A stretch of DNA of 64,000 bases from Promicromonospora sp. Populi (GCF_041081105.1 NZ_CP163528.1:5084001-5148000), one strand, 5' to 3'; positions 51,485 to 60,576 are shown, numbered from the stretch's first letter. Notes: generated by a model from the letters alone, not told the origin. Translations and numbers: made by a program.

Positions 51485-52195
51485 GTGAGTCGAGATCCTG
51501 AACACCGCGCGTCGGCCCTCATGGTCCACGCCCATCCTGAGCCCGCCTCGTTCTCCACTGCCCAGGCGCATGCTGCGCGTGAATCACTGGTGCAGCAGGG
51601 ATACGACGTCGAGTTCATCGACCTGTATGCGAAGCAGTGGGCACCGGTCCTGGACCGGGGCGAGTTCGTGCCGTTCGACGGGCCCTTCAAGCCGCAGCGC
51701 GAGCAGTGGAACGCGGTCAAGGGCGGCCTTCTCGCCTCGGAGGTCGAGGCGGATCTGCAGGCGGTGTTCCGCGCGGACCTGCTGGTGCTGTCGTTCCCGC
51801 TGTGGTGGTTCTCGCTGCCCGCGATCCTCAAGGGCTGGATCGACAGGGTATTTGTCATGGGCGGCGTGAGCGGCGGAGACCTCGGGGCGTTCGACCAGGC
51901 AGCTCTGACCGGGCGGCGTGCTGTGCTGCTGGCCACCACCGGGGGCCCGGCCGCGACCTTTACGCGTGACGGCGCATTCGGGGACGCCAACGACTTCCTG
52001 TTCCACATCAACCGCGGAATGTTGGAGTTCGTCGGCTACGACGCCCTTGAACCGGTCCTCACCTTCGGGCCGGCCCATCTGGACGACGTCGAGCGTGCAG
52101 CAGCACTTGTCGACGTGCGCCGCGCCTTCTGCGATATCGACGACCGCGCGTTGGCAGCGACCTCGCGATCTCGCACAGTCGCCGGAAATTACTAA
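51485..52195 (+). CDS. Flavodoxin-fold NAD(P)H oxidoreductase
   Basis: A 236-aa protein of the NQO1/MdaB/KefF type. It has VHAHPEPASFSTAQAHAA at the flavin phosphate site near the N-terminus, then LVLSFPLWWFSLPAILKGWI and a GxP region LLATTGGPAATF. Such enzymes reduce quinones or other electrophiles by two electrons. The gene lies after an ArsR repressor and before an MFS exporter, a common detoxification arrangement. GTG 51485 is used because ATG 51473 lies in the putative operator; no ribosome site is evident, so the message may be leaderless. Confidence 0.87.
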   Translation: MSRDPEHRASALMVHAHPEPASFSTAQAHAARESLVQQGYDVEFIDLYAKQWAPVLDRGEFVPFDGPFKPQREQWNAVKGGLLASEVEADLQAVFRADLLVLSFPLWWFSLPAILKGWIDRVFVMGGVSGGDLGAFDQAALTGRRAVLLATTGGPAATFTRDGAFGDANDFLFHINRGMLEFVGYDALEPVLTFGPAHLDDVERAAALVDVRRAFCDIDDRALAATSRSRTVAGNY

Positions 52196-52287
52196 CAGCC
52201 CACCTCTCAAGGACGGCGGCCGGGTCATCCGGCGTCGTCCGCCGTGAACGCGAGTTCTGAAATCCGCATCGGAAGGACAGCCACACC

Positions 52288-53706
52288 ATGACTGCCAATG
52301 ATCTACTCGAGCCCACGGCTGCGGAACAGCGGGTCGCCGCCCGCCAGCGGCTCGCCGTCGTCGTGCTGCTCACGGCGAACTTCACGCTCGCCGTGGACTT
52401 CTCGATCCTGGGTGTCGCCCTGCCGCACATCGGCAGCGAGCTCGGCTTCACCACCGCGAACCTGCAGTGGATCGTGACGGCCTTCGCGTTGTGCGCCGCA
52501 GGCTTCACGCTGTTCTTCGGCCGTGTCGCCGACCTGTTCGGCCGCAAGCGGATGTTCCTGATCGGCATCGGGCTGCTCGGGGTTTCCTCCCTTGTCGCCG
52601 GTCTCGCGACCGACCCGGTGGTCTTGCTGGCTTCCCGGGTCGGGCAGGGCCTTGCCACCGCGATGGTCACCCCCGCCGCGCTCTCGCTGCTCACCACGAT
52701 GTTCCCCGAAGGGCCGGCTCGCGCTCGGGTGCTCGGGCTCAGCGGTGCGTTGATGGCCGCCGGCTTCACCACCGGTGCCGCGCTCGGCGGAGTGCTCACC
52801 GGTGCGGTGTCCTGGCGCTGGGCGTTCTTCATCAACGTCATCATCGCCGTCATCGTCCTCGTGGTTGCTCCGATCGTGCTGAAGGACCGGCCGGCCGAAC
52901 GTCGCCCCCGCCTTGACGCTCCTGGGGCGATCACGGTGACGATCGCGCTGGTCCTCCTTGTCTTCGGCATCACCACCGCTGGCGAGCAGGGCTGGACCAC
53001 GCCGCTCGCCTGGGGACCGATCTTCGCGGCGGCCGTCCTGTTCGCCTTCTTCCTGTGGATCGAGTCCCGCGTTGCCGAGCCCCTTGTCTCGCCCACGCTC
53101 TTGAAGCGCCGGAACATCGCCTGGGGCAACGCCGCCGGTCTGCTCGCGTTCGCGACCGAGACCTCACTCGTGTTCCCGCTCACCCTCTACCTGCAGGAGA
53201 CTCTCGGGTTCGGCGCGGTCACCGCGGGCCTGATCTTCGCCTGGCTCGGCATCGGCACCGTCCTCGGCGGGCTCATCGCCCCGCGGGTCATCGGCAAGGC
53301 CGGCCTCAAGAACGCGATGGTCATCGCCTTTGTCGTCCAGGGCGCCGCGACGCTGCCCCTGGCCTTCGTCTCGGACAGCAACGGCTGGGTGATCCCGCTG
53401 TTGATCGTGACGTTCATCGGCGGAATGGCGAACCTGGTTGCGATCGTCGGCTACACCGTGGCATCCACCACCGGTGTCCCTGCCGAACAGCAGGGCCTGG
53501 CGACCGGCCTGATCACTATGAGCCAGCAGGTCGGCATCGTTGTGGGCACCCCCGTGATGTCTGCCATCGTCACCGCCTTCGCCACCACGTCGCTCCTGCC
53601 GGGAATCCAGGTCGCGATCGGGATCAACGCGGCGATATGTATCGTGTCCGCTGCCCTGGTCGCCATCTTCCTGAGCCTGCCCGCACAGCGAGCAGAAACA
53701 GCCTGA
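52288..53706 (+). CDS. MFS drug/metabolite exporter (DHA2-like)
   Basis: A 472-aa major facilitator with 12-14 membrane segments. The first helix NFTLAVDFSILGVALPHIGS carries the D-x-x-I/L pattern of DHA2 drug:H+ antiporters, motif A is GRVADLFGRKRMFLIGIGLL and motif C lies in ALMAAGFTTGAALGGVLTG. It would expel a toxic compound or a product using the proton gradient. ATG 52288 has GGAAGGA upstream. The 495-aa helical protein gene follows after 17 bp, so the exporter may serve that unknown pathway. Confidence 0.9.
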   Translation: MTANDLLEPTAAEQRVAARQRLAVVVLLTANFTLAVDFSILGVALPHIGSELGFTTANLQWIVTAFALCAAGFTLFFGRVADLFGRKRMFLIGIGLLGVSSLVAGLATDPVVLLASRVGQGLATAMVTPAALSLLTTMFPEGPARARVLGLSGALMAAGFTTGAALGGVLTGAVSWRWAFFINVIIAVIVLVVAPIVLKDRPAERRPRLDAPGAITVTIALVLLVFGITTAGEQGWTTPLAWGPIFAAAVLFAFFLWIESRVAEPLVSPTLLKRRNIAWGNAAGLLAFATETSLVFPLTLYLQETLGFGAVTAGLIFAWLGIGTVLGGLIAPRVIGKAGLKNAMVIAFVVQGAATLPLAFVSDSNGWVIPLLIVTFIGGMANLVAIVGYTVASTTGVPAEQQGLATGLITMSQQVGIVVGTPVMSAIVTAFATTSLLPGIQVAIGINAAICIVSAALVAIFLSLPAQRAETA

Positions 53707-53723
53707 AGAGGAGTACTGAACCC

Positions 53724-55211
53724 ATGAACTCTGTTTCGCGCGCTCTTCCCATCTCGGGGCTCGGGGACATGTCGATCGAGTCCCGGATGGTCGCCACCCC
53801 GTGGAGCCGGATGCTTCGCGGCATCGGCCTGGGGCAGTACCCGATCGACTACGACCCGACGGTGGCCGGGCACATCCGGGACACCTTCGAGCACCTGGTG
53901 GCGAAGGTTTCGCCGGCCGATGGTTACACCCGGTTCTCCCGGGACCTGGCGGACTTCACGCTGAAGGTCGTCGAGCCGGGCAGCGACCGGTCCTGGATCG
54001 GGCCGGCCGTAGGCCCGCTGCTGGACTCCGTCCGGTCGGTGCCGAATCCCTACTACCGGGCCATGGCCGGCAGCATCCTCATGGACGCCTTCGCGAAGCT
54101 GGGGCTGACGGGGCTCGTCGACGGCGACCTCGACTTTCCCGCTGAGGTGCTCGGGATGCTCGACGAGATCTCCGCGGACGGGATCGCGGACGAGAACCAG
54201 GGGCGGCACGGGGAGTACGAGCGGGTTTCCGCGTCCAGCGCGGTCTTCCTCGCCGTCGGACAGCTGGGGCTGCGCGACCGCCTGGTCACCGCCGAGCGAA
54301 ACCACATCGTGGAGGCGCTCGATCTGCTCGACACGATCCCGATTCCGTACTTCTGCGGGCGAGCGGGCGGGATGCTGCTGTCCGTGATCGCGCTGCTCGA
54401 CTACACGGAGTACATCTTCGACGGCGACCGCGACTACATGGCGGAGGTGCTCGAATACCTGACTCGCGCCGACGAGGTGGGGAACTGGCCGGTCTTCGAC
54501 AACGTCATCACGACGCCGTGGAAGAAGGTCTATCCCCTGCTGACGATGCTCAACGCGGTAGCGATGTGCGGCCGGCCGGAGTATCTGACCCGCCCCATCG
54601 ACGCTCTGGCCGTTGCCAAGGACCTGATGAGTCATATCCCGTGGGAAATCCGAGTCCACATGGCTCAGTACTACGTCATCGCCCTGCACAACCTGGGGCG
54701 TCTGGCGGACGAGATCCCGGACCTGGACGCCTACATGCGGGACATCGTGGCAGTGCTGGACATCGTCGATCCCGGGGAGAACTACTCACCGAGGGGTAAC
54801 GCCTACCCCTACATCATCGAGCTGTCGATGATGGTCGGTCGGATGGATCTGATTCCGGACGCGGCCCTGGAGCGGATGGTCGATTCGTTCCCCGACCTCG
54901 ACCACAAGGCCACCGACCGGATCAACCGCCCTTTCCCCGTCAGCTATGTGCTCAACATCCTCGGCGAGATCGGCGCGCCCGAGCTGATCTTCACGCCGAG
55001 GGACCGCTACGAGGGCCGCTCGGCGATCACGTGGGTCATCGACAACCTGTCGCCGGGTGCCGAGGTGGAGGGTGATCGAGTCTCCATGATCGATCACTCG
55101 CTGGTCAGCTATGCCCTGCGGATGCGGGGAGCCGACGTGGGCGAGACCGAGCTGTTCAAGTCGTTCGTCTGGCCAGAGCTCGGCCACGGCGCTGTCACGA
55201 CGAGGGTGTGA
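53724..55211 (+). CDS. Uncharacterised all-helical 495-aa protein
   Basis: I do not recognise this protein. It has no signal peptide or membrane span and reads as a chain of amphipathic helices in pairs, for example VFLAVGQLGLRDRLVTAERN, MLLSVIALLDYTEYIFDGDR and MAQYYVIALHNLGRLADEIP, suggesting an alpha/alpha toroid such as found in terpene cyclases or glycan enzymes. A DGDLDF segment near residue 133 and DYDPTVAGH near 38 are acidic but do not match a known catalytic motif. Start ATG 53724 has GAGGAG upstream and lies 17 bp after the exporter. Its 3' end overlaps the convergent carrier-like gene by 103 bp. It may belong with the carrier-like and acyltransferase genes downstream (inference). 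Confidence 0.55.
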   Translation: MNSVSRALPISGLGDMSIESRMVATPWSRMLRGIGLGQYPIDYDPTVAGHIRDTFEHLVAKVSPADGYTRFSRDLADFTLKVVEPGSDRSWIGPAVGPLLDSVRSVPNPYYRAMAGSILMDAFAKLGLTGLVDGDLDFPAEVLGMLDEISADGIADENQGRHGEYERVSASSAVFLAVGQLGLRDRLVTAERNHIVEALDLLDTIPIPYFCGRAGGMLLSVIALLDYTEYIFDGDRDYMAEVLEYLTRADEVGNWPVFDNVITTPWKKVYPLLTMLNAVAMCGRPEYLTRPIDALAVAKDLMSHIPWEIRVHMAQYYVIALHNLGRLADEIPDLDAYMRDIVAVLDIVDPGENYSPRGNAYPYIIELSMMVGRMDLIPDAALERMVDSFPDLDHKATDRINRPFPVSYVLNILGEIGAPELIFTPRDRYEGRSAITWVIDNLSPGAEVEGDRVSMIDHSLVSYALRMRGADVGETELFKSFVWPELGHGAVTTRV

Positions 55212-55576
55212 TCCGCGGAGACGGCATCTTGTTCCGCCGGCGGTGACCGCCGGCGTGGTTGTTCCTGTGGAGGCGCGGCAGGCATCGGCTCATCACCGGT
55301 GTCTGCCGCGCTTTGGGGTTCGCCCATCCTTGCCCGCGCTTCGACAACGATGTCGTATGTGCCTTGGAGCGTGACCAGCCGCTGGATGTCGCCGTAGTCG
55401 ATGGTGATCCGGAGCGTCTTTTCCAGGGCCGTGATGATCCGGGCCATGGCTAGCGGGTCGGCACCGTGGTCCTCGACGAGGTTGCTCGTGGTGCTGAGGC
55501 TGGCCGGGCTGAGCTCGAGGATGTCTCCGATGAGGTTCTTGACCAGGATCTTCGTGGTGTCGTCGAGAGTCGCCAT
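55109..55576 (-). CDS. Acyl-carrier-like protein with Pro at the phosphopantetheine site
   Basis: A 155-aa protein whose first ~85 residues look like an acyl carrier protein: a helix KILVKNLIGDILELSPASLS, then EDHGADPLAMARIITALEKT, then ITIDYGDIQRLVTLQGTYDI. Carrier proteins have Ser in the GADSL motif; here the codon is CCG and the residue Pro, so no phosphopantetheine arm could be attached. The last ~70 residues are Pro/Gln/Ser-rich and probably disordered. ATG 55576 has AAGGGG 6 bp upstream. The 3' end overlaps the convergent helical-protein gene by 103 bp. It lies downstream of the acyltransferase-kinase gene on the same strand and is the obvious partner for it. Confidence 0.68.
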   Translation of the reverse strand: MATLDDTTKILVKNLIGDILELSPASLSTTSNLVEDHGADPLAMARIITALEKTLRITIDYGDIQRLVTLQGTYDIVVEARARMGEPQSAADTGDEPMPAAPPQEQPRRRSPPAEQDAVSADHTLVVTAPWPSSGQTNDLNSSVSPTSAPRIRRA

Positions 55577-55648
55577 GCGTCGCCCCTTCGCGCTCACGGT
55601 CGGATGGATGGGCTCGTCCCGAGCATTCTCCCGCGTAGTGAACACTTC

Positions 55649-55692
55649 GCTGTGTTACACACAGGTAAACCCACAGTTCGTAGGCTAACGAA
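55649..55692. promoter_or_regulatory. Two small palindromes in front of the carrier-like gene
   Basis: CTGTGTTACACACAG (55649-55663) has 6-bp arms around 3 nt. GTTCGTAGGCTAACGAAC (55675-55692) has 6-bp perfect arms around AGGCTA. Both lie in the 271-bp gap between the acyltransferase-kinase gene and the carrier-like gene, 73 and 99 bp upstream of the latter, a natural place for an operator. Confidence 0.4.
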
Positions 55693-55847
55693 CCTGCCAG
55701 AAGCGATCAACCTAAGCAGGGGCGGATTGCGGAATGTCGGCGAGCCGGGTCCGCCGCCGTCGTCGTCGGTCCAGCTCGACGACGACGGCGGGGAGCGCCG
55801 GGTAGCACGGCCTGCGCGGTGCAGGCGGGTGGTTCAGTGGAACTGGT

Positions 55848-58800
55848 TCAGTGGAGCCTGGGAACGGGCAGACCGAGGAACGAGGTCCGCTTGCCCTCCA
55901 ACATCTCGACGGACCAGTTGAGCCACTTGATGCCCTCGCCGTAGATCGCGACGGGACGGCGCTGGACCTGGTAGGAGTCCGTGAGAGTGCCGTCCAGCTC
56001 GGCCTGGAAGTGGAAGGGCGGCATGGCGGTGAAGTGGGTGCCCATCATGAACACGAACCGCACGAGCCAGTACGGGTCCTGCGCGAGGTAGGTGGAGTCG
56101 GGGTCGTCGAGGCCGAGTGCCCTTGTCATGACCCGGGCAAAGTAGTCCTCCATGCCCTTCGGATGATCCGGGTCCACGGCTCCGCCACGTTCGACGACGT
56201 CACGGACCCGGTAGGCGCGCTGGAACGGGTTGCCGTCCTCGAAATCGACCCGAATTGCCGGCTCGGCGTCCGGCGACGTGCGCACGTCGAGCTGGAAGTG
56301 CTCGAAGTGCATCTCGTCGTAATGACCGATCGAGTTGTGCCACGGCTTGTTGTCGTACATCGGGTCGTCGATGGTCTCCCGACCGGTGCTGCGATAGCCG
56401 ATGGCGCGGGGGTCGAGGAACTTGATCCCGAGGGTGTCGGGAGTGATCGCCGCGAGTGCCGCGTCGATCTCCCGCCGGGGCACACCCTGCTCGATCAGCT
56501 TGTGGGCCATGTGCAGGGGGCCGGTGTGGCTGATCTTGATGTTCTCGGTGTTGGTGTCGCCCATGACGAGCGAGTGGAACCGCGGCTCCAGGAACCTGTG
56601 GTGCTCCGGGTGCTCACGGAACCAGCGCAGCAGGTTCCTGACGTTGCGGTACCGGTTGCCGTTGACCCTGATCCACTCGGGTTCGAGCAGGTGCGCACCG
56701 AACGTATGCGGCGCGGTGCGCCGGCTGAGGGCGAGCCGGTCCTCGATCTTCGTGAGGTAGGACTCGTCGATCGTGCTGCCGGGGGCGGGGATGCGGTTGA
56801 CCGAGTGGATGTCGCGCTCGATCACGCGGTAGATCTCCTCGTACATCTTCGCAACGACGGGTGGCGGCGGCGAGTAGCGCTCGATGTAGCGGCTCACCTC
56901 GTCACCCGGGATGAAGCTCATCTCGTAGATGACCTCTTGGTGGGTCCCGGGCTGGTCGGTGCCGGGGTGCACGGCGGGTATCTCGCGTTCGATGACGTCG
57001 AAGACCTCAGGAAAATACCGGTTCACCGGTTCGGGCAGGTGGCGCAGGTACTCGGCCTGCTGCTTGGCCTTGGCGAACGGCGGAAGCATCACCCCGGTGC
57101 CGTCGATGCTCCAGGCCGCCGTGACGAGGGCTTCGCTGAGGATCTTGCGCACCACGGTGCGTGTGCTGCCGTCCTTGAGGAGGAACACCGTCATCGACTC
57201 GCTGCCGCCCGCGCCGAACCCGACGACGCGCTCATCGGGGTTGATGTACGTGTTGACGGTAGTGGTCAGGACACGGCGGCCCTGGGCGTGCCGCAGGACC
57301 GCCTTCTTCTCGATGGTCAGGTCGAGTGCCGAGGTGTCCTCCAACCAGTCGAGTGCCCCGTTGATGCCGCGCGTGGTCACGTCGAGGTGCGATCCCAGGG
57401 TCACGGTGCGGTCGTTCGCGTCGTCGGCCGGGGGTGCGGCGGCTGCCAGAGGAGTGGCGGCAGCCGGCGGTGTGGCCGCCGTCGGGCCGAGCTCGACGGT
57501 CCACGCGTGGCCGGCGAGGTGGGGGGCCGACGTCGCCGGCACCTGGTCGAGCAGCACCGTCCGGGTCGCGGCGATCAGGTCTCGTCTCGCGTAGAGCGGC
57601 ACTCCGTCGGGGGAGATGACCGGGGTCTCGGCGTCGCGCATCGTGTCGGCGAGGCGATCGAGCGCTTGCTCGGTGGCCTGAACGTCTGCGACACCGTTCA
57701 GCTGGAGGTCGCACAGCTCGACGACGGCGCCCGGGTCGGTGGCTCCGGCCACGGCGAGGGCGGAGAGCCAGCCGACCGGGTCGTCGGCCCGGAGGTAGGT
57801 GTCGCGTTGCGCGGTCACGCTGGGGCGGTACAGCCGCAGCAGGTGGTAGAGGGCGACCTGGTAGCTGATCTCGTCGATCGCACGCGAGCCGGCGAGAGCC
57901 GCGGGGGCGTTCGCTCGGGTGTGCTCGCGGGTCATCCGGACCAGCGGTTCGCGGACGGCGAGGTCCATCTGACGCACCAACTGGTCGGGCTCGGCCCCTC
58001 CCCACCTGCCGAGACGCACCACAAGGGTCTCCGGGCTGCCGGCGCCGTCGTGCCGCTCGGTGCGGAGCGTCCCGTCGGGCCCGACGATCCGCAGCTCGAC
58101 GAAGCTCTGCCCGAGCTTCCGGTGATCATCGGTGTACTTCTTCTGGCGAGCTCGCAGCACCAGGTCGCCGGCCCCCAGGTCTATCCGGGCACGGTGGGTC
58201 CACGTGTGCTGAAAGGCCTCCAGCAGGCGGTAGTACGCCGACGACCCCTCCTGCTCGGGCCGCAGCAGCTCCCGGGTGACGATCCGGCCGACCGCTCGTC
58301 CGGTGTACGCCTCGCTGAAGGGGCTGGCGGCCATGGAGCGGAACAGTCCGCGCAGCATCTCCAGGTGCCGCCCGTCCAGGTGGTCGCCGGTCGGCCTGAG
58401 CAGCTCGAGCTCCCGCTTGAGGCCGCCCACGCTGTTGATCGCGTGGAGCAGCGCGTCGGTGTCGGCGGGCGTTCCGGTGTAGCCGACCGCCGGGGTGCTC
58501 ACGTTGCCGTCACCGAGCAGCCGGACGGACTTGCCCCCGGGGCCGAGCTCGACTGCCGCGTCCGCGTGCAAACTGTCGAGCGTCTCGGCGGTCGCGTGCG
58601 AGTCCATGACGCGGTCGGTCATGGCGAGGATTCCCTCGCGCATCTCGTCCGCGGTCGTCAGCACGCCGTCGCGGTGGTTCGCGATGACGGGGATCCGCGG
58701 TGTGCCCACCACTATCCCGTTGTCGTGCATGAAGCGGTCCAGACCGGACCGCACGACTCCCATGCGCGCGGAGTGTGCCAGGAACGTCGTCGGCTCCTTG

Positions 58801-59669
58801 AGATCAAGGATCTTGACGTCGTCGACCTGCGCGAGCACGGCGTCGAAGTCGTTCCGGACGGTGCCGCGGACATAGACGTTCGTCTGCGTTGCGGTGTAGC
58901 GCTTGTGCACCTCGACGTCCCCCACGGGGAACTTGCTGCCGAGTGCCTCGATCGCTGCCGCGAGCTGGTCCGGCCTGCTGCGCAGCCCGACCACGTGGTA
59001 CGGCTCAGGCACGACGGGCCTGCCGGCGAGCGAGGCCGGAAGATAACCGGCGAGCTTCTGGACGTAGGGGCTGCCGCCCTGTGTTCCGTCCGCCGCGATG
59101 AGGGACAGCGGCGTGAACGCGTAGGCGATTCGCACGCCGTCGGCGACCGACAGGCTGCCGCTGGCTACGGCAGCGGTCAGGATGCCGAAGCTCTCACCGG
59201 TGTACGCGCGGAACGCAAGGTCCGTCCCGCGCCGTCGCGCCGTCGTGCGTAGGTACGCCTCGAGCGCCAGGCTGTGCGTCAGCACGACGGCGCCGATGTG
59301 CCCCTGGCGCTCCAGCCGGTCGTGGGGAAGGTCTTCGGCCGCGGCCAGGAGGCGGTGTGGCGCCTCGGGGAAGCCCAGGGCGCGCGCTGCGTCGTGGTAG
59401 ATCGATGTGACCTCGTCGATCCCGGAGTCCAGGAGGAACCGACCGAGATCGCGGTAGGCGGCCCGGCTGCCGAGTCCTGGGAAGAAGCCGACCAGTCGGG
59501 CCTGCTGTCCCTGAGCGAGGTACTCGCTGATGGAGTCGGGCGTCTCGTCCGCCCAGAGGTCGAAGCCGAGCGGGATGGCGAGTGCGGCCGATGTTGCGGC
59601 AGCGGAGTCGAGGCGCGCGGGAATGTCGCGCTCGGAGGTGGGGGACGCTGCCCATGTTCCATAGAACAT
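55848..59669 (-). CDS. Acyltransferase domain fused to a kinase-like phosphotransferase domain
   Basis: A 1273-aa cytosolic fusion. Residues ~55-410 are a malonyl-/acyltransferase domain of FabD/PKS-AT type: FFPGLGSRAAYRDLG (FPGQGSQ motif), nucleophile loop YTGESFGILTAAVASGSLSV with Ser in GESFG, catalytic His in TFLAHSARMGVV, and VELGPGGKSVRLL. Residues ~410-760 are mostly helical and unassigned, with DLGAGDLVLRARQKKYTDDH in the middle. Residues ~800-1273 resemble an APH/choline-kinase fold: a small-lobe segment GFGAGGSESMTVFL with TVVRKI (Lys), a catalytic loop SLVMGDTNTENIKI (Asp, Asn), and IKFLDPRAIGY in the DFG position. It may load an acyl group and phosphorylate an intermediate. AGGAG lies 12 bp before ATG 59669. 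The product of this pathway is unknown. Confidence 0.72.
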   Translation of the reverse strand: MFYGTWAASPTSERDIPARLDSAAATSAALAIPLGFDLWADETPDSISEYLAQGQQARLVGFFPGLGSRAAYRDLGRFLLDSGIDEVTSIYHDAARALGFPEAPHRLLAAAEDLPHDRLERQGHIGAVVLTHSLALEAYLRTTARRRGTDLAFRAYTGESFGILTAAVASGSLSVADGVRIAYAFTPLSLIAADGTQGGSPYVQKLAGYLPASLAGRPVVPEPYHVVGLRSRPDQLAAAIEALGSKFPVGDVEVHKRYTATQTNVYVRGTVRNDFDAVLAQVDDVKILDLKEPTTFLAHSARMGVVRSGLDRFMHDNGIVVGTPRIPVIANHRDGVLTTADEMREGILAMTDRVMDSHATAETLDSLHADAAVELGPGGKSVRLLGDGNVSTPAVGYTGTPADTDALLHAINSVGGLKRELELLRPTGDHLDGRHLEMLRGLFRSMAASPFSEAYTGRAVGRIVTRELLRPEQEGSSAYYRLLEAFQHTWTHRARIDLGAGDLVLRARQKKYTDDHRKLGQSFVELRIVGPDGTLRTERHDGAGSPETLVVRLGRWGGAEPDQLVRQMDLAVREPLVRMTREHTRANAPAALAGSRAIDEISYQVALYHLLRLYRPSVTAQRDTYLRADDPVGWLSALAVAGATDPGAVVELCDLQLNGVADVQATEQALDRLADTMRDAETPVISPDGVPLYARRDLIAATRTVLLDQVPATSAPHLAGHAWTVELGPTAATPPAAATPLAAAAPPADDANDRTVTLGSHLDVTTRGINGALDWLEDTSALDLTIEKKAVLRHAQGRRVLTTTVNTYINPDERVVGFGAGGSESMTVFLLKDGSTRTVVRKILSEALVTAAWSIDGTGVMLPPFAKAKQQAEYLRHLPEPVNRYFPEVFDVIEREIPAVHPGTDQPGTHQEVIYEMSFIPGDEVSRYIERYSPPPPVVAKMYEEIYRVIERDIHSVNRIPAPGSTIDESYLTKIEDRLALSRRTAPHTFGAHLLEPEWIRVNGNRYRNVRNLLRWFREHPEHHRFLEPRFHSLVMGDTNTENIKISHTGPLHMAHKLIEQGVPRREIDAALAAITPDTLGIKFLDPRAIGYRSTGRETIDDPMYDNKPWHNSIGHYDEMHFEHFQLDVRTSPDAEPAIRVDFEDGNPFQRAYRVRDVVERGGAVDPDHPKGMEDYFARVMTRALGLDDPDSTYLAQDPYWLVRFVFMMGTHFTAMPPFHFQAELDGTLTDSYQVQRRPVAIYGEGIKWLNWSVEMLEGKRTSFLGLPVPRLH

Positions 59670-59699
59670 GATGGTTTACGCTCCTAACCAATTATTTTG

Positions 59700-60213
59700 G
59701 GATGCCTAGGGACCCGACGTCGCCGACGACGGGGTGGAGCGTCACAGAATTGCGCGCCACATAGTGGGCGCGCGGATGTCTCAGATGGGTTTGCCGCAGC
59801 GGGAGGGGGCGGCTGCCCTGGCCGTCACATGGGCGGCGTCAGCAGGGCCTGACGACAGAGGCCGATGGCTTGTGCCAATCCGGTTTGCGGGAACTTCGCC
59901 GAAGGCTGTGGAGACAGTCCGACAGACATGATCGGTCTCTCACTCTCGTCGTAGGCACAAAGCGGACAGAGACAAACTCGCAGGTGGGGACCGGCCGGTC
60001 AAGGAAATTGTGCGGCTACCGCACAAAAGTCACCCGGTGCGGTTACGCCGCGTCCAGGTCCCGACGGCGCAGCTGGAACTCCCCGAGGAAGTCGAGCACG
60101 ATGGCCAGGCCGAGCTCGCATGGCAGTGCTCCCGGACGGCGGTGCAGCCCGGACCGCATGGAGGGATCGACGAGCCCTGGCTGGCGCGCCACGACGTGCC
60201 TATTGTCGTGAGC
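59700..60213. other. 514-bp intergenic region without a recognised gene
   Basis: This divergent region separates the acyltransferase-kinase gene from the NTF2-like gene. Its left edge is AT-rich for this genome (CCAATTATTTTGGG near 59690), which probably holds the promoter of the 1273-aa gene. Short open frames inside show no family features or ribosome sites. I see no RNA gene or repeat. Confidence 0.5.
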
Positions 60214-60555
60214 ATGGCTGACACCGACCCGCTCGCAGCGGCTCCCGCCGCGATCCAGGAGTTCATCGACGCGACCAACGCGGGGGACACCGAACGATTC
60301 GTCGCGGTGTTCACCGACGACGCCTACCTGAACGACTGGGGGCGGGAGTTCCACGGCCCGGGCGGCGTCCGGAGCTGGAATCAGACCGACAACATCGGGA
60401 TGAGGAGCCACTTCGACTTCATCTCCGTGGAGCCCGGGAGCGGCCCGGGGGAGTACACCGCCACCATCAAGGTGACCAGCAACCGCTTCAACGGAACGGG
60501 TCCGTTCAAGTTCAAGGTGCGCGACGACAAGGTCGCGAGCCTCGTCCTCAGCTGA
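60214..60555 (+). CDS. NTF2-like/SnoaL-fold protein
   Basis: A 113-aa single-domain protein of the NTF2-like superfamily. A helix AAIQEFIDATNAGDTERFVA is followed by VFTDDAYLNDWGREFHGPGG and several beta strands (YTATIKVTSNRFNGTGPFKF). Such cone-shaped proteins serve as small isomerases, cyclases or ligand binders; the substrate here is not readable. ATG 60214 (MADTDPLAAAPAA) is chosen as the start; the in-frame extension upstream is not family-like. It converges on the GNAT gene. Confidence 0.82.
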   Translation: MADTDPLAAAPAAIQEFIDATNAGDTERFVAVFTDDAYLNDWGREFHGPGGVRSWNQTDNIGMRSHFDFISVEPGSGPGEYTATIKVTSNRFNGTGPFKFKVRDDKVASLVLS

Positions 60556-60576
60556 TAGCTGCGCTGGGCGGCTCGT

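Noticed and set aside
53055..53723. N-terminal extension of the helical protein over the MFS gene
   Set aside because: The extension is Arg/His-rich shadow sequence; ATG 53724 with GAGGAG is a clear start.
59734..59931. Small plus-strand frame upstream of the NTF2-like gene
   Set aside because: No ribosome site, no recognisable motif and codon pattern unlike neighbouring genes.
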